Shown: positions 9,188 to 19,439, counted from the stretch's first letter. The stretch is DNA of 64,000 bases from Planomicrobium sp. CPCC 101079 (GCF_007859275.1 NZ_VOHC01000033.1:62001-126000), one strand, 5' to 3'. A program made the numbers and translations. Notes: a model not told the origin generated them from the sequence alone.

Positions 9188-11245
9188 CTATACAGAGTGT
9201 GTGTTTTCTTGGTAGCTATTCCATTCTCTTTGTTGGTAATGACAACCTTTCAGGTATTTCAACTCAAATTCTTCTGGTGACAAAGGCTTATCGTGAAGAT
9301 AGCCTTGGTGAATCGGACAACCATTCTCCTGAAGGAACAAGGATTCTTCTTCCGTTTCCACCCCTTCAGCGAGCAATTCGCAGTCAATGCCTTTTACAAA
9401 CTGAATAAGAGATTTGAGGACCGCTTCTGATTTGGCATCATGACCAATTTTTCCGATAAAGGATTTGTCTAACTTAATTTTGTCGATAGGATAATTCACC
9501 AAATACGACAGCATGGAAAAACCCGTGCCAAAATCATCCATGGCGATTGAAATTCCCTTTGATCTGCAAACCATTAAGTTAGCGAGTGTAATTTCGGAAG
9601 AGGTTAATTCGACACTTTCTGTGAGTTCAAGTTCAATCTGTTCAGGAGCTATTTGATATTTTTCCATCTTGAGAAATAGCTCTTCAAAAAATTTCCTACT
9701 TGTGAGCAGGGATGACGTCACATTGATAGCTGTTTTAGGGAATTTTTCGAAACGTTGTTCTTTCTTGTTGATGAAGGAAAAGACCTCCTCCAACAGACAG
9801 TTGGTTAAATGTGAAATCGTTCCGGTCTCCTCAGCGATGTTAATGAATTCAACCGGAGATATCGGCCCAAGTGTTGGATGATTCCATCTCGCCAGCACCT
9901 CAATGCCGGTAAGGTCTCCGGTTTCACAGTTGATTTGCGGTTGCAAGGCAAAGTGGAAGCCCAGTTCTTGGAGATTTTCTGTCAGACTTTTTTCAATCAC
10001 TAACCGGCGTGTTAATGCAGTCCCCATACCCGAATCGAAAAAGGAAAAGGAAGAGCCTGTCTGTTTTTTAGCTGTCCTCATGGCTGCTTCAGCAAAGGTG
10101 ATTAATTCTTCTACGCTGTATGAATCATGTGGATAAGAAGAAACTCCAATGCTAGCAGTTACTGTAACTGGATCGGAATTCTTTAAAACAATGGGTGTAG
10201 TGAATATTTCTCTTATTTTTTCCCGGAAATTTTCACTTTGTTCTTCCCCTTGATGCACGTGAAGAAGAATTAGTTCGTCACCATCAAGACGACCGGCTAC
10301 ATCCTGCGAATGAAGAAGTTTGTCTACGTTTTTCGCTATGTTTTTGATGACTTCATCGCCTGTTTGGTGATTGTAAAGTGTATTGATGTATTTAAAGTTG
10401 TCCAAGTTCATATAAAGAAGGGAAAACGGAATTTCTTCCTGCAAGAACTGTTCTGCTTTTTCTATAAATGTTTTTCTCGTATTCCAGCCTGTTAAAAAGT
10501 CGTTGGTGGGAATCTCTGAAAGAGTAGCTTTTACTTCGTCTTCCTTCCTGATTTTCTGATAATAGACGGCCAGACCGCTGTCTGCAACCGGATATACCTT
10601 TACGCTGAACCAAGAATTTAAAGGGGCATAGTATTCCTCGAATTGGAGGGGAACGCGTTCCTGCATTGCACGATTATAATTTGAATAAAATTCGGTTCCA
10701 ATAGTTTTCGGAAAACAGGCCCAAATATTACGCCCGATCAGATCTTCTTTTTTACGTTGAAGGATTTTCTCGGACTCAGAGTTTAAAAAATAAAACCGCA
10801 TCTGGTTATCGAGAAGGTAAAAGGCATCTGTCATGCTTTCAAGGACGGTTTCTGTGTTTAAGGAATTTGCTAGCGGCAAGTTTGTCAGTAAATATTTATA
10901 CAGGATGATTCCTTTTGTGTCCGTATTTAATGGAAACTGGCGGTATTTCACGGACATATAGTCTGTTGCTTCCTTGTTATAAAACAGCGACAAGTGAACT
11001 TCTTGCTTTGTTCTTCCATTTAACACCTCATCTATGCACTGCAACTCGTTAAATTTCCTCATTGCTTTTAAACAATTAAGGTAGTTCCCTCCAACTTTCC
11101 AGAGCGCACTAGGCAGTTGATGTTTCCGACAATAATTCATCCAATTTTGATTAGAGTGGACAATGACTCCTTCAGTATTTAGGAGAACAACAAAATCGTC
11201 TCGAGTTTCAATCAATTCGTGTACTTGTTTCTCTTTGATTTCCAT
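9188..11245 (-). CDS. PAS-GGDEF-EAL c-di-GMP phosphodiesterase
   Basis: The frame opens at 11266, but GGAG precedes the Met at 11245, giving 685 residues. Two PAS-like regions (about 5-110 and 130-245) are followed by a GGDEF domain (about 255-410) and an EAL domain (about 425-670). The GGDEF signature has become LDGDEL, so cyclase activity is doubtful and a GTP-sensing role is possible. The EAL motifs look intact: EVLAR, a downstream E-L-T-E-S segment, DDFGTGFS, KLDKSFI and AEGVET. The protein should therefore hydrolyse cyclic di-GMP. It is translationally close to the downstream cyclase gene (8266-9183). Confidence 0.9.
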   Translation of the reverse strand: MEIKEKQVHELIETRDDFVVLLNTEGVIVHSNQNWMNYCRKHQLPSALWKVGGNYLNCLKAMRKFNELQCIDEVLNGRTKQEVHLSLFYNKEATDYMSVKYRQFPLNTDTKGIILYKYLLTNLPLANSLNTETVLESMTDAFYLLDNQMRFYFLNSESEKILQRKKEDLIGRNIWACFPKTIGTEFYSNYNRAMQERVPLQFEEYYAPLNSWFSVKVYPVADSGLAVYYQKIRKEDEVKATLSEIPTNDFLTGWNTRKTFIEKAEQFLQEEIPFSLLYMNLDNFKYINTLYNHQTGDEVIKNIAKNVDKLLHSQDVAGRLDGDELILLHVHQGEEQSENFREKIREIFTTPIVLKNSDPVTVTASIGVSSYPHDSYSVEELITFAEAAMRTAKKQTGSSFSFFDSGMGTALTRRLVIEKSLTENLQELGFHFALQPQINCETGDLTGIEVLARWNHPTLGPISPVEFINIAEETGTISHLTNCLLEEVFSFINKKEQRFEKFPKTAINVTSSLLTSRKFFEELFLKMEKYQIAPEQIELELTESVELTSSEITLANLMVCRSKGISIAMDDFGTGFSMLSYLVNYPIDKIKLDKSFIGKIGHDAKSEAVLKSLIQFVKGIDCELLAEGVETEEESLFLQENGCPIHQGYLHDKPLSPEEFELKYLKGCHYQQREWNSYQENTHSV

Positions 11246-11350
11246 ATGTAGCCACTCTCCTCTCATTGATTCATCGCTTAGTTTGGTTATTAATGGCCAT
11301 TTGGCCTCCTCTAGAATTATTGCAGCATTTCATTTAAGATGCTCTTCTTA

Positions 11351-11767
11351 CTACCAAATGCATTCGTATTCATTAGCAGAAACTACATGAACTTCAAGTG
11401 TGTTTAGAAGATCACGAATATGATAAAAGGCTTGTAGATTTTCAACTGCCATCCCTTTTTCTTTATGTTCATCAAGATAGACAATGGTCTCCTTACTCTT
11501 ATCGAAAGAACGCGCTGCAACGTAATATGGAATGTTATGCCTTCTTACATTCTTCCTATTAGATATCGCGAACTTTGAAAGTTGAAAAACATCCATCACT
11601 AGGTAGCTGCCTTCCCATGAACAAATTAACACCATGTCGTATCGCTTAAGGACATTTAAAGTTTCATCTTTTGTAGTCAACATTTTTTCGATGGTTCGAC
11701 TAAAAAAATCCTTAATTTCTTTTAAGTCAGAAGTGCTTAACGATAAATTCCTTTTAAGTAAAAACAT
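11351..11767 (-). CDS. Hypothetical protein, paralogue of the 7435-7851 gene
   Basis: The open frame starts at 11806, but GGAGGT lies seven bases before the Met at 11767, giving 138 residues (MFLLKRNLSL). It shares the core NVLKRYDMVLICSWEGSY and the general layout with the equally long product at 7435-7851. The sequence between them holds the c-di-GMP cyclase and phosphodiesterase genes in the same direction. No known domain is recognised and no membrane segment is seen. The shared CSWEG/FSWEG strand is a good marker for searching further family members. Confidence 0.6.
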   Translation of the reverse strand: MFLLKRNLSLSTSDLKEIKDFFSRTIEKMLTTKDETLNVLKRYDMVLICSWEGSYLVMDVFQLSKFAISNRKNVRRHNIPYYVAARSFDKSKETIVYLDEHKEKGMAVENLQAFYHIRDLLNTLEVHVVSANEYECIW

Positions 11768-11806
11768 AAGTAGCACCTCCGATATAGTTAAGCAAACTTT
11801 TTCCAA

Positions 11807-12749
11807 ATCAAATTATAAATATTGAATTATTAAAAATTTTAAATATAGTAGAAAGACCTATATATCAGAAAAACGTATAAAAAATTATATAGATGTATAA
11901 AAATAAAATATTATTCCTTTTTTCTGAAAAAATATAGTTTTCTCCCAAAATAAAGGATTAAAACAAAAATATTATTATTTAAATATAGACAATAAATAAC
12001 TTGGCACAGAAGAAAAATAAAAATTAGGTATAAAAGCATGTTTTTTATTTTTGTTAAAATGAATTATAAATTCTTTTTTTAAAACTTTAAATAGGCACTA
12101 ATACCTAATTGTTATTAAATTCACATAAAATAATTGGTCATTTTAACTCGAAGTAAAGTAGTCTTTGAATATATTGGAATAGCTAGAACCACTTCTATTC
12201 AGACATGTTGTGTGTTCAATTTCACTTCTCACTATCAAACTATTAAAGAAATTTTTCTGAATCAGAATTATGATAAAGATTTAGGCTATATGGTCTTTCT
12301 GCTGGTACTACCTGGCAAAGAGCAGAATAAAGGGAATAGTGAACAGGTTGATTATTAACTGTAGTTTACATATCATCAGTTTCTTTCTTTCCCTTTATTT
12401 GTATAGGTGTACTTTTACGGACGTTCATAAAAGGAAAAACCGATTCGAACGCTTAAAATTGTTCAGCGAATTAGGTGCATTAGACCGTAATATTTTGGCG
12501 ATGAATTAATTAAAGGCATTTCGACTGAAGAAATTGGTCTCCATATGCATTTGGAGAAAGTACCAGTGAATTTTGCATTAATTACGCTTTAAAAATAGAA
12601 TTTTATATAGTCGTGTTATTAAAAAGCGGAATAAATACCAAGCGAGAGAAAAAATGTTTAAAGGTCATTTTTCTGTCTTTTTTGTCCACAAAAGTGTACT
12701 TTTGTGAACGGTTTTATTTCAAAAAAGATAGTTATTCCTTCTGCATATT
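11807..12749. other. Very AT-rich region with a repeat copy
   Basis: There is no convincing gene in these 940 bases. A 74-codon open frame at 12134-12358 has no good ribosome site or family resemblance. At 12364-12434 a shortened copy of the island repeat is present (GTTTACATATC, then TTTCCCTTTATTTGTATAGGTGTACTTTTACGGACG). A palindrome-like GTACTTTTGTGAACG word follows at 12696-12710. The region looks like eroded cargo DNA. Confidence 0.4.
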
Positions 12750-12881
12750 ATGGGAATTAATGTTAATCTAAAAGAATTTAATGTTTGGGAATTTGAATGT
12801 AATAAAAGTGCAGTTAAAATATCTTTAGTCTTTAATGAACTGTCATATGCTACATTGATTTTATTTTGGAGGAGAACTACC

Positions 12882-13121
12882 ATTCTTAAAATAATAATAA
12901 TTATTTTAAATATAATCGTAGTTGTATTTGCAGCTTATGTGCTAGAGATCCAGAACTTTACGTTATTGCCTTACGTCATGCTCACACTGGGAATCTTGTT
13001 GCTAGTAGCAGGATTTAAAAAAATTCAAAAGGATAGAAAAGAGTTTTGGGGATACATGTTTGTCCTTATTTCTTTGTTTATTTTCTTTGTTTCGGCTCAA
13101 GGCTTCATAATAACCGCTTAA
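12882..13121 (+). CDS. DUF3953 family small membrane protein, start codon altered
   Basis: The conserved part encodes three hydrophobic segments typical of DUF3953: a first helix (IIIIILNIIVVVFAAYVL), then YVMLTLGILLLVAGF, then a loop with KDRKEFWGYM and a final helix ending in SAQGF. A good ribosome site, GGAGGAG, lies seven bases before codon ATT at 12882, exactly where the family's Met is expected. An ATG thus seems to have become ATT. Either translation starts at this rare codon, or from the in-frame ATG at 12750, or the gene is no longer expressed. Function of the family is unknown. Confidence 0.65.
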   Translation: MLKIIIIILNIIVVVFAAYVLEIQNFTLLPYVMLTLGILLLVAGFKKIQKDRKEFWGYMFVLISLFIFFVSAQGFIITA

Positions 13122-13200
13122 AATTTTTATTAGAGCGAAAGTAACTTACTAGTAATTATGTTACTTTTAGAACCGATATATTTAGGCGGTGTTTAGAAAA

Positions 13201-13767
13201 AATGGCTTAATCGAAAAAAGAGAAAAATGAACTTTGGGAATGGGGAAAAGCACTGTTTATGGCTTTTGTTGTGGCTGGAATCGTTCGGTTTTTCTTGTTT
13301 GCACCGATTGTGGTGAATGGTGAATCGATGATGCCAACACTTGAAAATGGCGATCGGATGGTTGTAAATAAAATCGGCTGTATCGTCGGAGAACCCGACC
13401 GATAAGACAAAGACTATATCAAACGGATAATTGGGGTTCCAGGTGACCAGATAGCCTGCGAGGACGATCAACTGTACATATATGGAAAAGTTCAAGATGA
13501 ACCATATTTGTCCCCGATTAAGAAGCAAATAGACGTTAGCAGTGGTGAATTAACTAAGAACTTACCCTTGAACAACTAACGGGATATGAAGTAATTTCAG
13601 AAGGATACGTGTTTGTTGTAGGCGATAATTGTCAGAACAGCACCGATAGCCGAATTATCGGTCTTGTACCGATCGAAGACATAATTAGCAGTACCAATTA
13701 CGTCTTCTGGCCATTGAAAGATATAAATTTTGTAGAGCAATTTAATCAAGAAACGAATCTAGCATAA
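13201..13767 (+). pseudogene. Signal peptidase I (lepB-like), inactivated
   Basis: Reading across frames recovers a type I signal peptidase. There is a cytoplasmic N-terminus and membrane segment (LWEWGKALFMAFVVAGIVRF), the catalytic-Ser region NGESMMPTLENGD and the catalytic-Lys region YIKRIIGVPGD. The C-terminal box VVGDNCQNSTDSR completes it. A TAA follows the second codon, another stop comes after the VGEPD segment, and frame changes occur later. The gene is therefore dead. A full-length repeat copy lies about 140 bases downstream. The chromosome should carry other lepB genes. Confidence 0.85.
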
Positions 13768-13907
13768 TGAAAATGAAGTTACATTCAAAACTTTTATTCT
13801 ATTGGACTTTGAAGAGCAAAAAGAAAAAGCAGACTTTCTGGAAAAAATGATGTATTCAAATTTATTAGTCTATAAAGTTTTTAATTTTTAATTTTGAATA
13901 GACACTA

Positions 13908-13997
13908 GTTTATATATATAACTTTACCGGAAGGGAAGTAGCTAATAAGTTATTTCTCTTCTTTTGTTTGGTTAAGTGTACTTTTACGAACACTTTG
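13908..13997 (+). repeat. Interspersed cargo-gene repeat, copy 2
   Basis: It aligns end to end with copy 1 at 4447-4538: GTTTATATAT, CTTTACCGGAAGGGAAGTAGCT, a weak hairpin arm AGTTATTTCTCTTCTTTT, then GTTTGGTTAAGTGTACTTTTACGAACAC. The order and spacing of the conserved words are the same. It lies downstream of the broken signal peptidase gene. Confidence 0.6.
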
Positions 13998-14139
13998 AAA
14001 TTAATAAAGACTCCTTGTTTCCTAAGTTGCCTCTGCAATTGGATAAGTTATAAATGATTTAACAAATATTTCGATTTATAGACAAGTTTATATTAATTAA
14101 GTATTTAATTTTTTTCATTTAAATTTATGGGGGGAACTT

Positions 14140-14763
14140 ATGAGTACAAACTTATACTTACAAGACATGGAGAAACAGTTTGGAATACAAAAAATTCATG
14201 CAGGGCTGGAAGGACTCTCCCTTGACCGACAATGGAATCAAACAAGCAATTCAGTTATCGCAATAATTGTCTAATGTAACTTTACATGCGGTCTATTCAA
14301 GCACAAGTATAAGGGCTGCTCAAACAGCTGAAATTGCAAAGGGCGACAGAAACCTTAAAGTCGTTAAATATGAAGATTGAAGAGAAATATCTTTCGGAAA
14401 ACTGAAGGGAGGACTGCAGAAGCGAATGAAAAAGAAAGTCCAGAAGAATGGATGGCTTTTTGGGAAACGCCAGATTTATTTTTTAATAAATCCATAGAGC
14501 CGTTTTTTAATGTTCAAGAAAGAATGATTAAGGTTATTATTTAAATAGTAGAACAGCCTCCTTTTGAAAATGTACTTATAGTTACTCACTCTATTGCACT
14601 TAAATTGCTAATGGATTACTTTGAAAAAAATGAGTTAAAAAACTTATGGTTTGCGTCAGCTATCCCTTCAGTAAGTTTAACTTTGGTAGAAATTCAAGAA
14701 AATAATCAGCAAAACATAATATGTAAGTACGATACTTCACTTTTTAGTCAAGGTACCCCTTAA
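14140..14763 (+). pseudogene. Histidine phosphatase family protein, inactivated
   Basis: A good ribosome site (GGGGGG) precedes ATG 14140. Soon after, a shift of frame is needed to read the signature TRHGETVWNT. Later segments match the intact homologue at 33565-34188: PLTDNGIKQA, VYSSTSIRAAQTAEIAKGD and VTHSIALKLLMDYF, with the second catalytic His in VTHS. In-frame stops and frameshifts are scattered along it. It is a decayed paralogue of that gene, or a separate import of the same cargo type. Confidence 0.8.
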
Positions 14764-14877
14764 TGAACTACTTCAAATAAGGGCAGCAAGTTTACGTATC
14801 CCGAATTATCGAAAGCGGATAATAGCAATTATTAATATAACTGAGTTTGAGACCGTCAAAAATTATGAATATGAACA

Positions 14878-14909
14878 AAAAGGAGCGGAAAAATAAATCC
14901 CGCTCCTTT
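14878..14909. terminator. Hairpin terminator
   Basis: AAAGGAGCGG pairs with CCGCTCCTTT around a short AT-rich loop, with A- and T-rich flanks on either side. It directly follows the stop of the minus-strand gene at 14922-15230 and probably ends it. Confidence 0.7.
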
Positions 14910-14921
14910 CTTCTATATAAT

Positions 14922-15230
14922 TTATGCCTCATCTAGAAATCCAAATTCAAATTCAAATACATCGATAGCCTGATGTTCAATTAAATAGTCCTGAGCTTCT
15001 TCTGGACTAAATGCTTCTATATCCATACCCCCAAGTTTAGAAAGTCCGTTGCTTTTAGACATTTTAGACATAGCACCACCTTCTTTTAATAAAAAGTACG
15101 ATCCTTTTTTTGTTTTATATAGAGTCTCGCTATAGTAATTTACATCAGTGGTATATAAGCCATTGTCGTAGTCATAAAGCTTCGTTGCAGTTTCGGTATT
15201 GTACAATTTGTCATTAATAATTTTTTTCAT
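14922..15230 (-). CDS. Small mobile-element-associated protein, 102 residues
   Basis: The product starts MKKIINDKLYNTETATKLY, runs through strand-rich sequence with YKTKKGSYFLLKEGGAMSK, and ends SPEEAQDYLIEH plus an acidic tail. I recognise this layout (a K-K-I-I-x-x-K-x-Y-x-T-x-T-A start, a YFL-EGGA centre and a SPEEA helix) from small uncharacterised proteins of Gram-positive plasmids and integrative elements. The function is not known. AGAAAAT lies upstream of the ATG, and a strong terminator follows. It is divergent from the SIR2 gene about 360 bases away. Confidence 0.65.
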   Translation of the reverse strand: MKKIINDKLYNTETATKLYDYDNGLYTTDVNYYSETLYKTKKGSYFLLKEGGAMSKMSKSNGLSKLGGMDIEAFSPEEAQDYLIEHQAIDVFEFEFGFLDEA

Positions 15231-15431
15231 TTTTATTTTCTCCAGTCATTTTTATAGATTTTTATATAATAATAAAATTAACTCCTCAATTGCTTACTCA
15301 ATCAAAGTTTCCTTTCTACAGCATTTTATTTTATTGTCGTAAGCATTAATATTATAGCTAGCATTTTGAGCTGTTCGAATACATTAAGAAAGGTTTTTTG
15401 TTACTTGTGTAAAAAGTTTTGTGAGTTAGAA

Positions 15432-15465
15432 AAAGAGTGCGGAAATTACGATTATCGCACTCTTT
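15432..15465. terminator. Hairpin, first of two copies around the SIR2 gene
   Basis: AAAGAGTGCG and CGCACTCTTT form a ten-pair stem with a 14-base loop. A near copy is found at 19277-19310, just past the SIR2 gene. The two hairpins thus flank the gene as direct repeats. Confidence 0.7.
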
Positions 15466-15588
15466 CTTTAACTCAAATATATAGGGATATAAAAAAGGTA
15501 ATAAAAAGTAATTTGTAATGTAAAGAGTGGTTAAATATACTTAACTTAGATTAAAAGTGATTCTTCATTACTTATAGGAGGCAATAAT

Positions 15589-18500
15589 TTGAGTTCTAAG
15601 GACATATTTGAAACAAAACTAAAAATGTACAATCATTTATTAAGTATCAGAAGTAGGTTATGGACAGAAGATGGGAAAAGTAGAGTATCTGTAATGGTTG
15701 GTGCTGGTTTTAGTTTAAATGCTGAAAAACTTAAGGATTCTTTCGAGAGTATGTCTGTATGGACTGATCTTAAAAATAAACTTTCTGAGGGATTTAAAAA
15801 TGAAGAAATAGCTAAATTTGACGTTCTTGAATTAGGACAGAAGTATGCAGAAGAGTATGGACGAGCTAACTTAGACGAATTATTAAAACAAGCGATACCG
15901 GATCAAAATTACGAACCAAGTGAACTCCATGAAAAATTGTTAAAGTTACCTTGGACCGATGTTTATACAACTAATTATGATACTTTATTAGAGAGAACTT
16001 TACCTAACGTATATGAAAGAAGATATCAAATTATTTACGATAGCAGCGATATTTCAAGTTCAACCTCCCCGCGACTTGTAAAGCTTCATGGAAGTTTTCC
16101 TTCAAAACGTCCTTTTATATTTACTAAAAATGATTATAATTCATATGCACGAGAATTTGCCCCATTTGTTAATATGGTACAACAGTCTATTATGGAAACA
16201 ACACTCGTATTAATAGGTTTTTCAGGAGATGATCCAAATTTCGAGAAGTGGATGAGCTGGGTACATGAAAACTTGGGAGATCATATGCCTAAGATATATA
16301 TGTTGGCATACGGAGAACAAAAAAGAGAAGATGAACTGAAAAAAAAGGGAATAACACTTATTGATTTTAAAGATGTCTATGAAGAAAATGAAAATATAGA
16401 TATCTATAAAAAAATGTTTCACGATGTTTTTGATTTCTTAGCGCATGAAAAAAGAATAGAAAAAAAAGAGTGGCCATATACAACCTATAATAAGTATTAT
16501 TCTTCTATTGATTATGCGATAGAAGCATTTGAAAAAAATCGAAAAGAATATCCTGGTTGGTTAATTACTCCTGATATCATTAAAAAAAGACAGGTCAATA
16601 ATATTCAGATGACCTGCAACAATGTCTTAGAAATGATAAACAAAGAAACTGAAGTTTTTAAGAAAATTAAGGGAATGAGAGAACTTATATGGTTATATGA
16701 GAGATTTCATATTCCTATCGATATATATTTTTATAAATCAATGCAACAAATAATAAAAGACAGTTTTGAAGATATAACATCGATAAATAATCCGAAAGAA
16801 ATCGGTATTATACTCTTAAGGTTAATTAAAGAAGCACGACTTGATTTTGATGAATTTGAGTTTGATTCTAATATAAAATTACTTGAACAATTAAGTTTAA
16901 GTAACGAACAAAAAAACTCATTGATTTTTGAACAAGTTTTATTTAAATTAGCGAATTACGAATTTAAAGATGCTTCTGTAATAGTGAATGAATGGGAAAT
17001 ACCGAAAAGAGATATAGATACATTAATTAAGAAAGCAAACTTACTGGCTGTTATTGGAGAAAATAGTTCAGCGATAAAATTATTTGAGGAATGCTTAGAC
17101 AGGGTTAGGAAATTATTAACTATTAAAAGTAGTGATTATCACTTATTGTCAGTGGAAGGTATTATTATAGTCAAACTTATTCAGTTGGATTCAAATAACA
17201 ATTTTTTGTTGAAAGGAAGTCGTAATAGGTTATTGTATTTAGAATCAAAATTGAGTAATCCTTTTAAAGAATTAGACTTTTTGTACAGTAGGATTAGACC
17301 TTATCAAAGAGACTCAGGTATGTTTATTAAGAAAGCATTTGAGCCGAATCGTCTAATTAAGACTAATAAATTTAGTAATATAATTTCAGCAGAGTTAAAC
17401 GATTCTTATAGTATGTTAATGATTTCAGAGGAGTATGGAATTCAACTTAAAGGAGGATCATCAATCGAGGGGATAACAAATATCGCTATTAATAATGTGG
17501 AAAATTTATATCCCTTTTATTCATGGATCAAGTATCTTCAAATTGGTAGTATAAAAGAAATTGATAGATTTTTTTCAAGAGAAATTATTTTTAAAGCAAA
17601 TAGTTCAATATTGTCTGCATTTTTCAATATAGTAATGAAAGGAATAAATAATAGAGAAAATCCGAATTCTAGTCTTTTATTAGAAGTATTATCCCGTTTA
17701 TATTCAGCTTTAATTAAAGAAGAAAAAATTAAAATAGACGAGTTGTTACTTAATCTATTTGTTGAGAAGGATTTCTATAAAAGACATGGTCGTTTAGTTA
17801 ATAGAATATTTGGCCCTTTTTTTAGAAGAGTTATATATGATAAAACACTTCAAGAAAAAGCGGAATTCTTTAGTAAAATTCTTAAGTTGCCAATAATAGG
17901 AGATCCAGGTGGTGTACTTAAAGAGATAAATATGGATGAGTATGACTTTTTTGAACCTGCATTTGAATTTAATTTTGACATTCAAGATATGGATGGGATT
18001 TATATTGAAACTGATAAAAATGAGATAAACAGATTATTTAAGGTTATTTCAAAAAATGGAAGAAGTACTGTTAGGGATGCCGCTTTAGCAAGGCTTATTC
18101 GTCTTATAGAAACAAATAATCTAGATAATGAAGACAGCTTTAGATTAAGAGAATATGTAAAAAATATTATAGTTAAGGAAGAAGTTAATTTTAGTTACTA
18201 TTTCTTAGAATCCTATCTTATAAGAATAAGTAATGATATTGAACTTCTAGAGTTTTATGTGAAACAAAAAGTCGAACAACCTATACCTGAATCATATAAC
18301 AGTGGCGTTGTATTAATTGGTAATGGTTTAAACCATCTATTGCAAGATTTAGGAAATACATTCCCGAAGTTCGTGAAAGATAATTCCAATTACCAATCAT
18401 TTATCAAAGACGAAATGTATAAAGAATGGTTATTAAGGTTTTTTAAGTGGTGGAATAGTCAAGAAAAAGGTTTATTATCAACTAACAATAGTAATTTGTT

Positions 18501-19176
18501 CGATGAAAATGACGATTTAATAAAAATGATAATTTTTTTAAAAAACTCCTTTTTAGCAAGTATACCTTTGTCAGTTTTATCAATTGGTGATAAAGAGAAA
18601 TTGAAGGAAATATATAATAAGCTACTCGTTAGTAAACTTGATTCAGCCCTTTTGCTAATTCCTGCTTTAATAAGAATACATGTTTTGGACGATGTAGAAA
18701 TGAAGAAGATAGCTGAAAATCTAATAACAAATGATAGAAATCTTTCTAAATCAGCCATTAGTACTGTTTATGATTTAACTATAATGTTAAAGCAAAATGA
18801 TATTAAAGTAGATTTGACTGAATTGAAAAATGAACTATTAAATTTATACAAATATAGAAAAGAAGCTATGATTTTAGAGGTTACAAAAACTTTAAAGTTT
18901 ATCTGTCATTATGCACCGGAAAGTTTAAATTTAGATGAGTATTTACTTATAAATAAAACCCTTAATTTAATTATGAAGGATTTTAATGGAGGGTATTACC
19001 AGGAAAGTTCTATATCAGATCAAGAATTCGAATTGTTGTCAGAATCTACTGGATTGGCTGGATATATTGTAAAGAATGGTTTTTTTAAAAGTTACTTAGA
19101 TTTAAAAGAATGGAGTGAGTTATCGAGAAAATCTAAATTACCAGAAGTACGTAAATATGCCTCTTTATTTGAGTAA
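15589..19176 (+). CDS. Large SIR2-domain protein, DSR2-like defence candidate 1
   Basis: A 1195-residue cytoplasmic protein. Residues about 30-290 form a SIR2 domain: GAGFS at 38-42, TTNYD with N129, KLHGSF with H167, and GFSGDDPN at 210-217. In defence-associated sirtuins this fold degrades NAD+ and stops growth of infected cells. As I recall, the catalytic pair in Bacillus DSR2 is N133 and H171, and the spacing of 38 is the same here. The remaining 900 residues are helical and Asn/Lys-rich without a named domain, as in DSR proteins, but the chain is longer than the about 1,000 residues of DSR2. Translation starts at TTG 15589 behind AGGAGG. A paralogue lies at 42018-45515. No second defence gene adjoins it. 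NADase action is inferred. Confidence 0.85.
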   Translation: MSSKDIFETKLKMYNHLLSIRSRLWTEDGKSRVSVMVGAGFSLNAEKLKDSFESMSVWTDLKNKLSEGFKNEEIAKFDVLELGQKYAEEYGRANLDELLKQAIPDQNYEPSELHEKLLKLPWTDVYTTNYDTLLERTLPNVYERRYQIIYDSSDISSSTSPRLVKLHGSFPSKRPFIFTKNDYNSYAREFAPFVNMVQQSIMETTLVLIGFSGDDPNFEKWMSWVHENLGDHMPKIYMLAYGEQKREDELKKKGITLIDFKDVYEENENIDIYKKMFHDVFDFLAHEKRIEKKEWPYTTYNKYYSSIDYAIEAFEKNRKEYPGWLITPDIIKKRQVNNIQMTCNNVLEMINKETEVFKKIKGMRELIWLYERFHIPIDIYFYKSMQQIIKDSFEDITSINNPKEIGIILLRLIKEARLDFDEFEFDSNIKLLEQLSLSNEQKNSLIFEQVLFKLANYEFKDASVIVNEWEIPKRDIDTLIKKANLLAVIGENSSAIKLFEECLDRVRKLLTIKSSDYHLLSVEGIIIVKLIQLDSNNNFLLKGSRNRLLYLESKLSNPFKELDFLYSRIRPYQRDSGMFIKKAFEPNRLIKTNKFSNIISAELNDSYSMLMISEEYGIQLKGGSSIEGITNIAINNVENLYPFYSWIKYLQIGSIKEIDRFFSREIIFKANSSILSAFFNIVMKGINNRENPNSSLLLEVLSRLYSALIKEEKIKIDELLLNLFVEKDFYKRHGRLVNRIFGPFFRRVIYDKTLQEKAEFFSKILKLPIIGDPGGVLKEINMDEYDFFEPAFEFNFDIQDMDGIYIETDKNEINRLFKVISKNGRSTVRDAALARLIRLIETNNLDNEDSFRLREYVKNIIVKEEVNFSYYFLESYLIRISNDIELLEFYVKQKVEQPIPESYNSGVVLIGNGLNHLLQDLGNTFPKFVKDNSNYQSFIKDEMYKEWLLRFFKWWNSQEKGLLSTNNSNLFDENDDLIKMIIFLKNSFLASIPLSVLSIGDKEKLKEIYNKLLVSKLDSALLLIPALIRIHVLDDVEMKKIAENLITNDRNLSKSAISTVYDLTIMLKQNDIKVDLTELKNELLNLYKYRKEAMILEVTKTLKFICHYAPESLNLDEYLLINKTLNLIMKDFNGGYYQESSISDQEFELLSESTGLAGYIVKNGFFKSYLDLKEWSELSRKSKLPEVRKYASLFE

Positions 19177-19276
19177 TAATCAAACAAACACAATTGATTA
19201 TATTAAGTATAATTTATTGCATGATGATAATCTCTGCTCAAAATAGTTCGGATTCTTAAAACTTAACTTATTAAAA

Positions 19277-19310
19277 AAAGAGTGCGAAAATAGCCATTAT
19301 CGCGCTCTTA
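19277..19310 (+). terminator. Hairpin, second copy around the SIR2 gene
   Basis: AAAGAGTGCG pairs with CGCGCTCTT, followed by a T-rich run. It lies 100 bases past the SIR2 stop and is nearly the same as the hairpin at 15432-15465. Confidence 0.7.
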
Positions 19311-19439
19311 TTTATTCTATTAATGATTTCAATAGAATAAATAATGCTTTCTAAACTAAATTTGCAGATATTCAAAATAAAATAGATATTTTTAATTTAG
19401 TGATTGAAATGTGGGTTCAGCAAGAGAATGGAGGTAAGA

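Noticed and set aside
12134-12358. Protein of 74 residues
   Set aside because: No good ribosome site, no recognisable family and overlap with decayed DNA beside a repeat copy.
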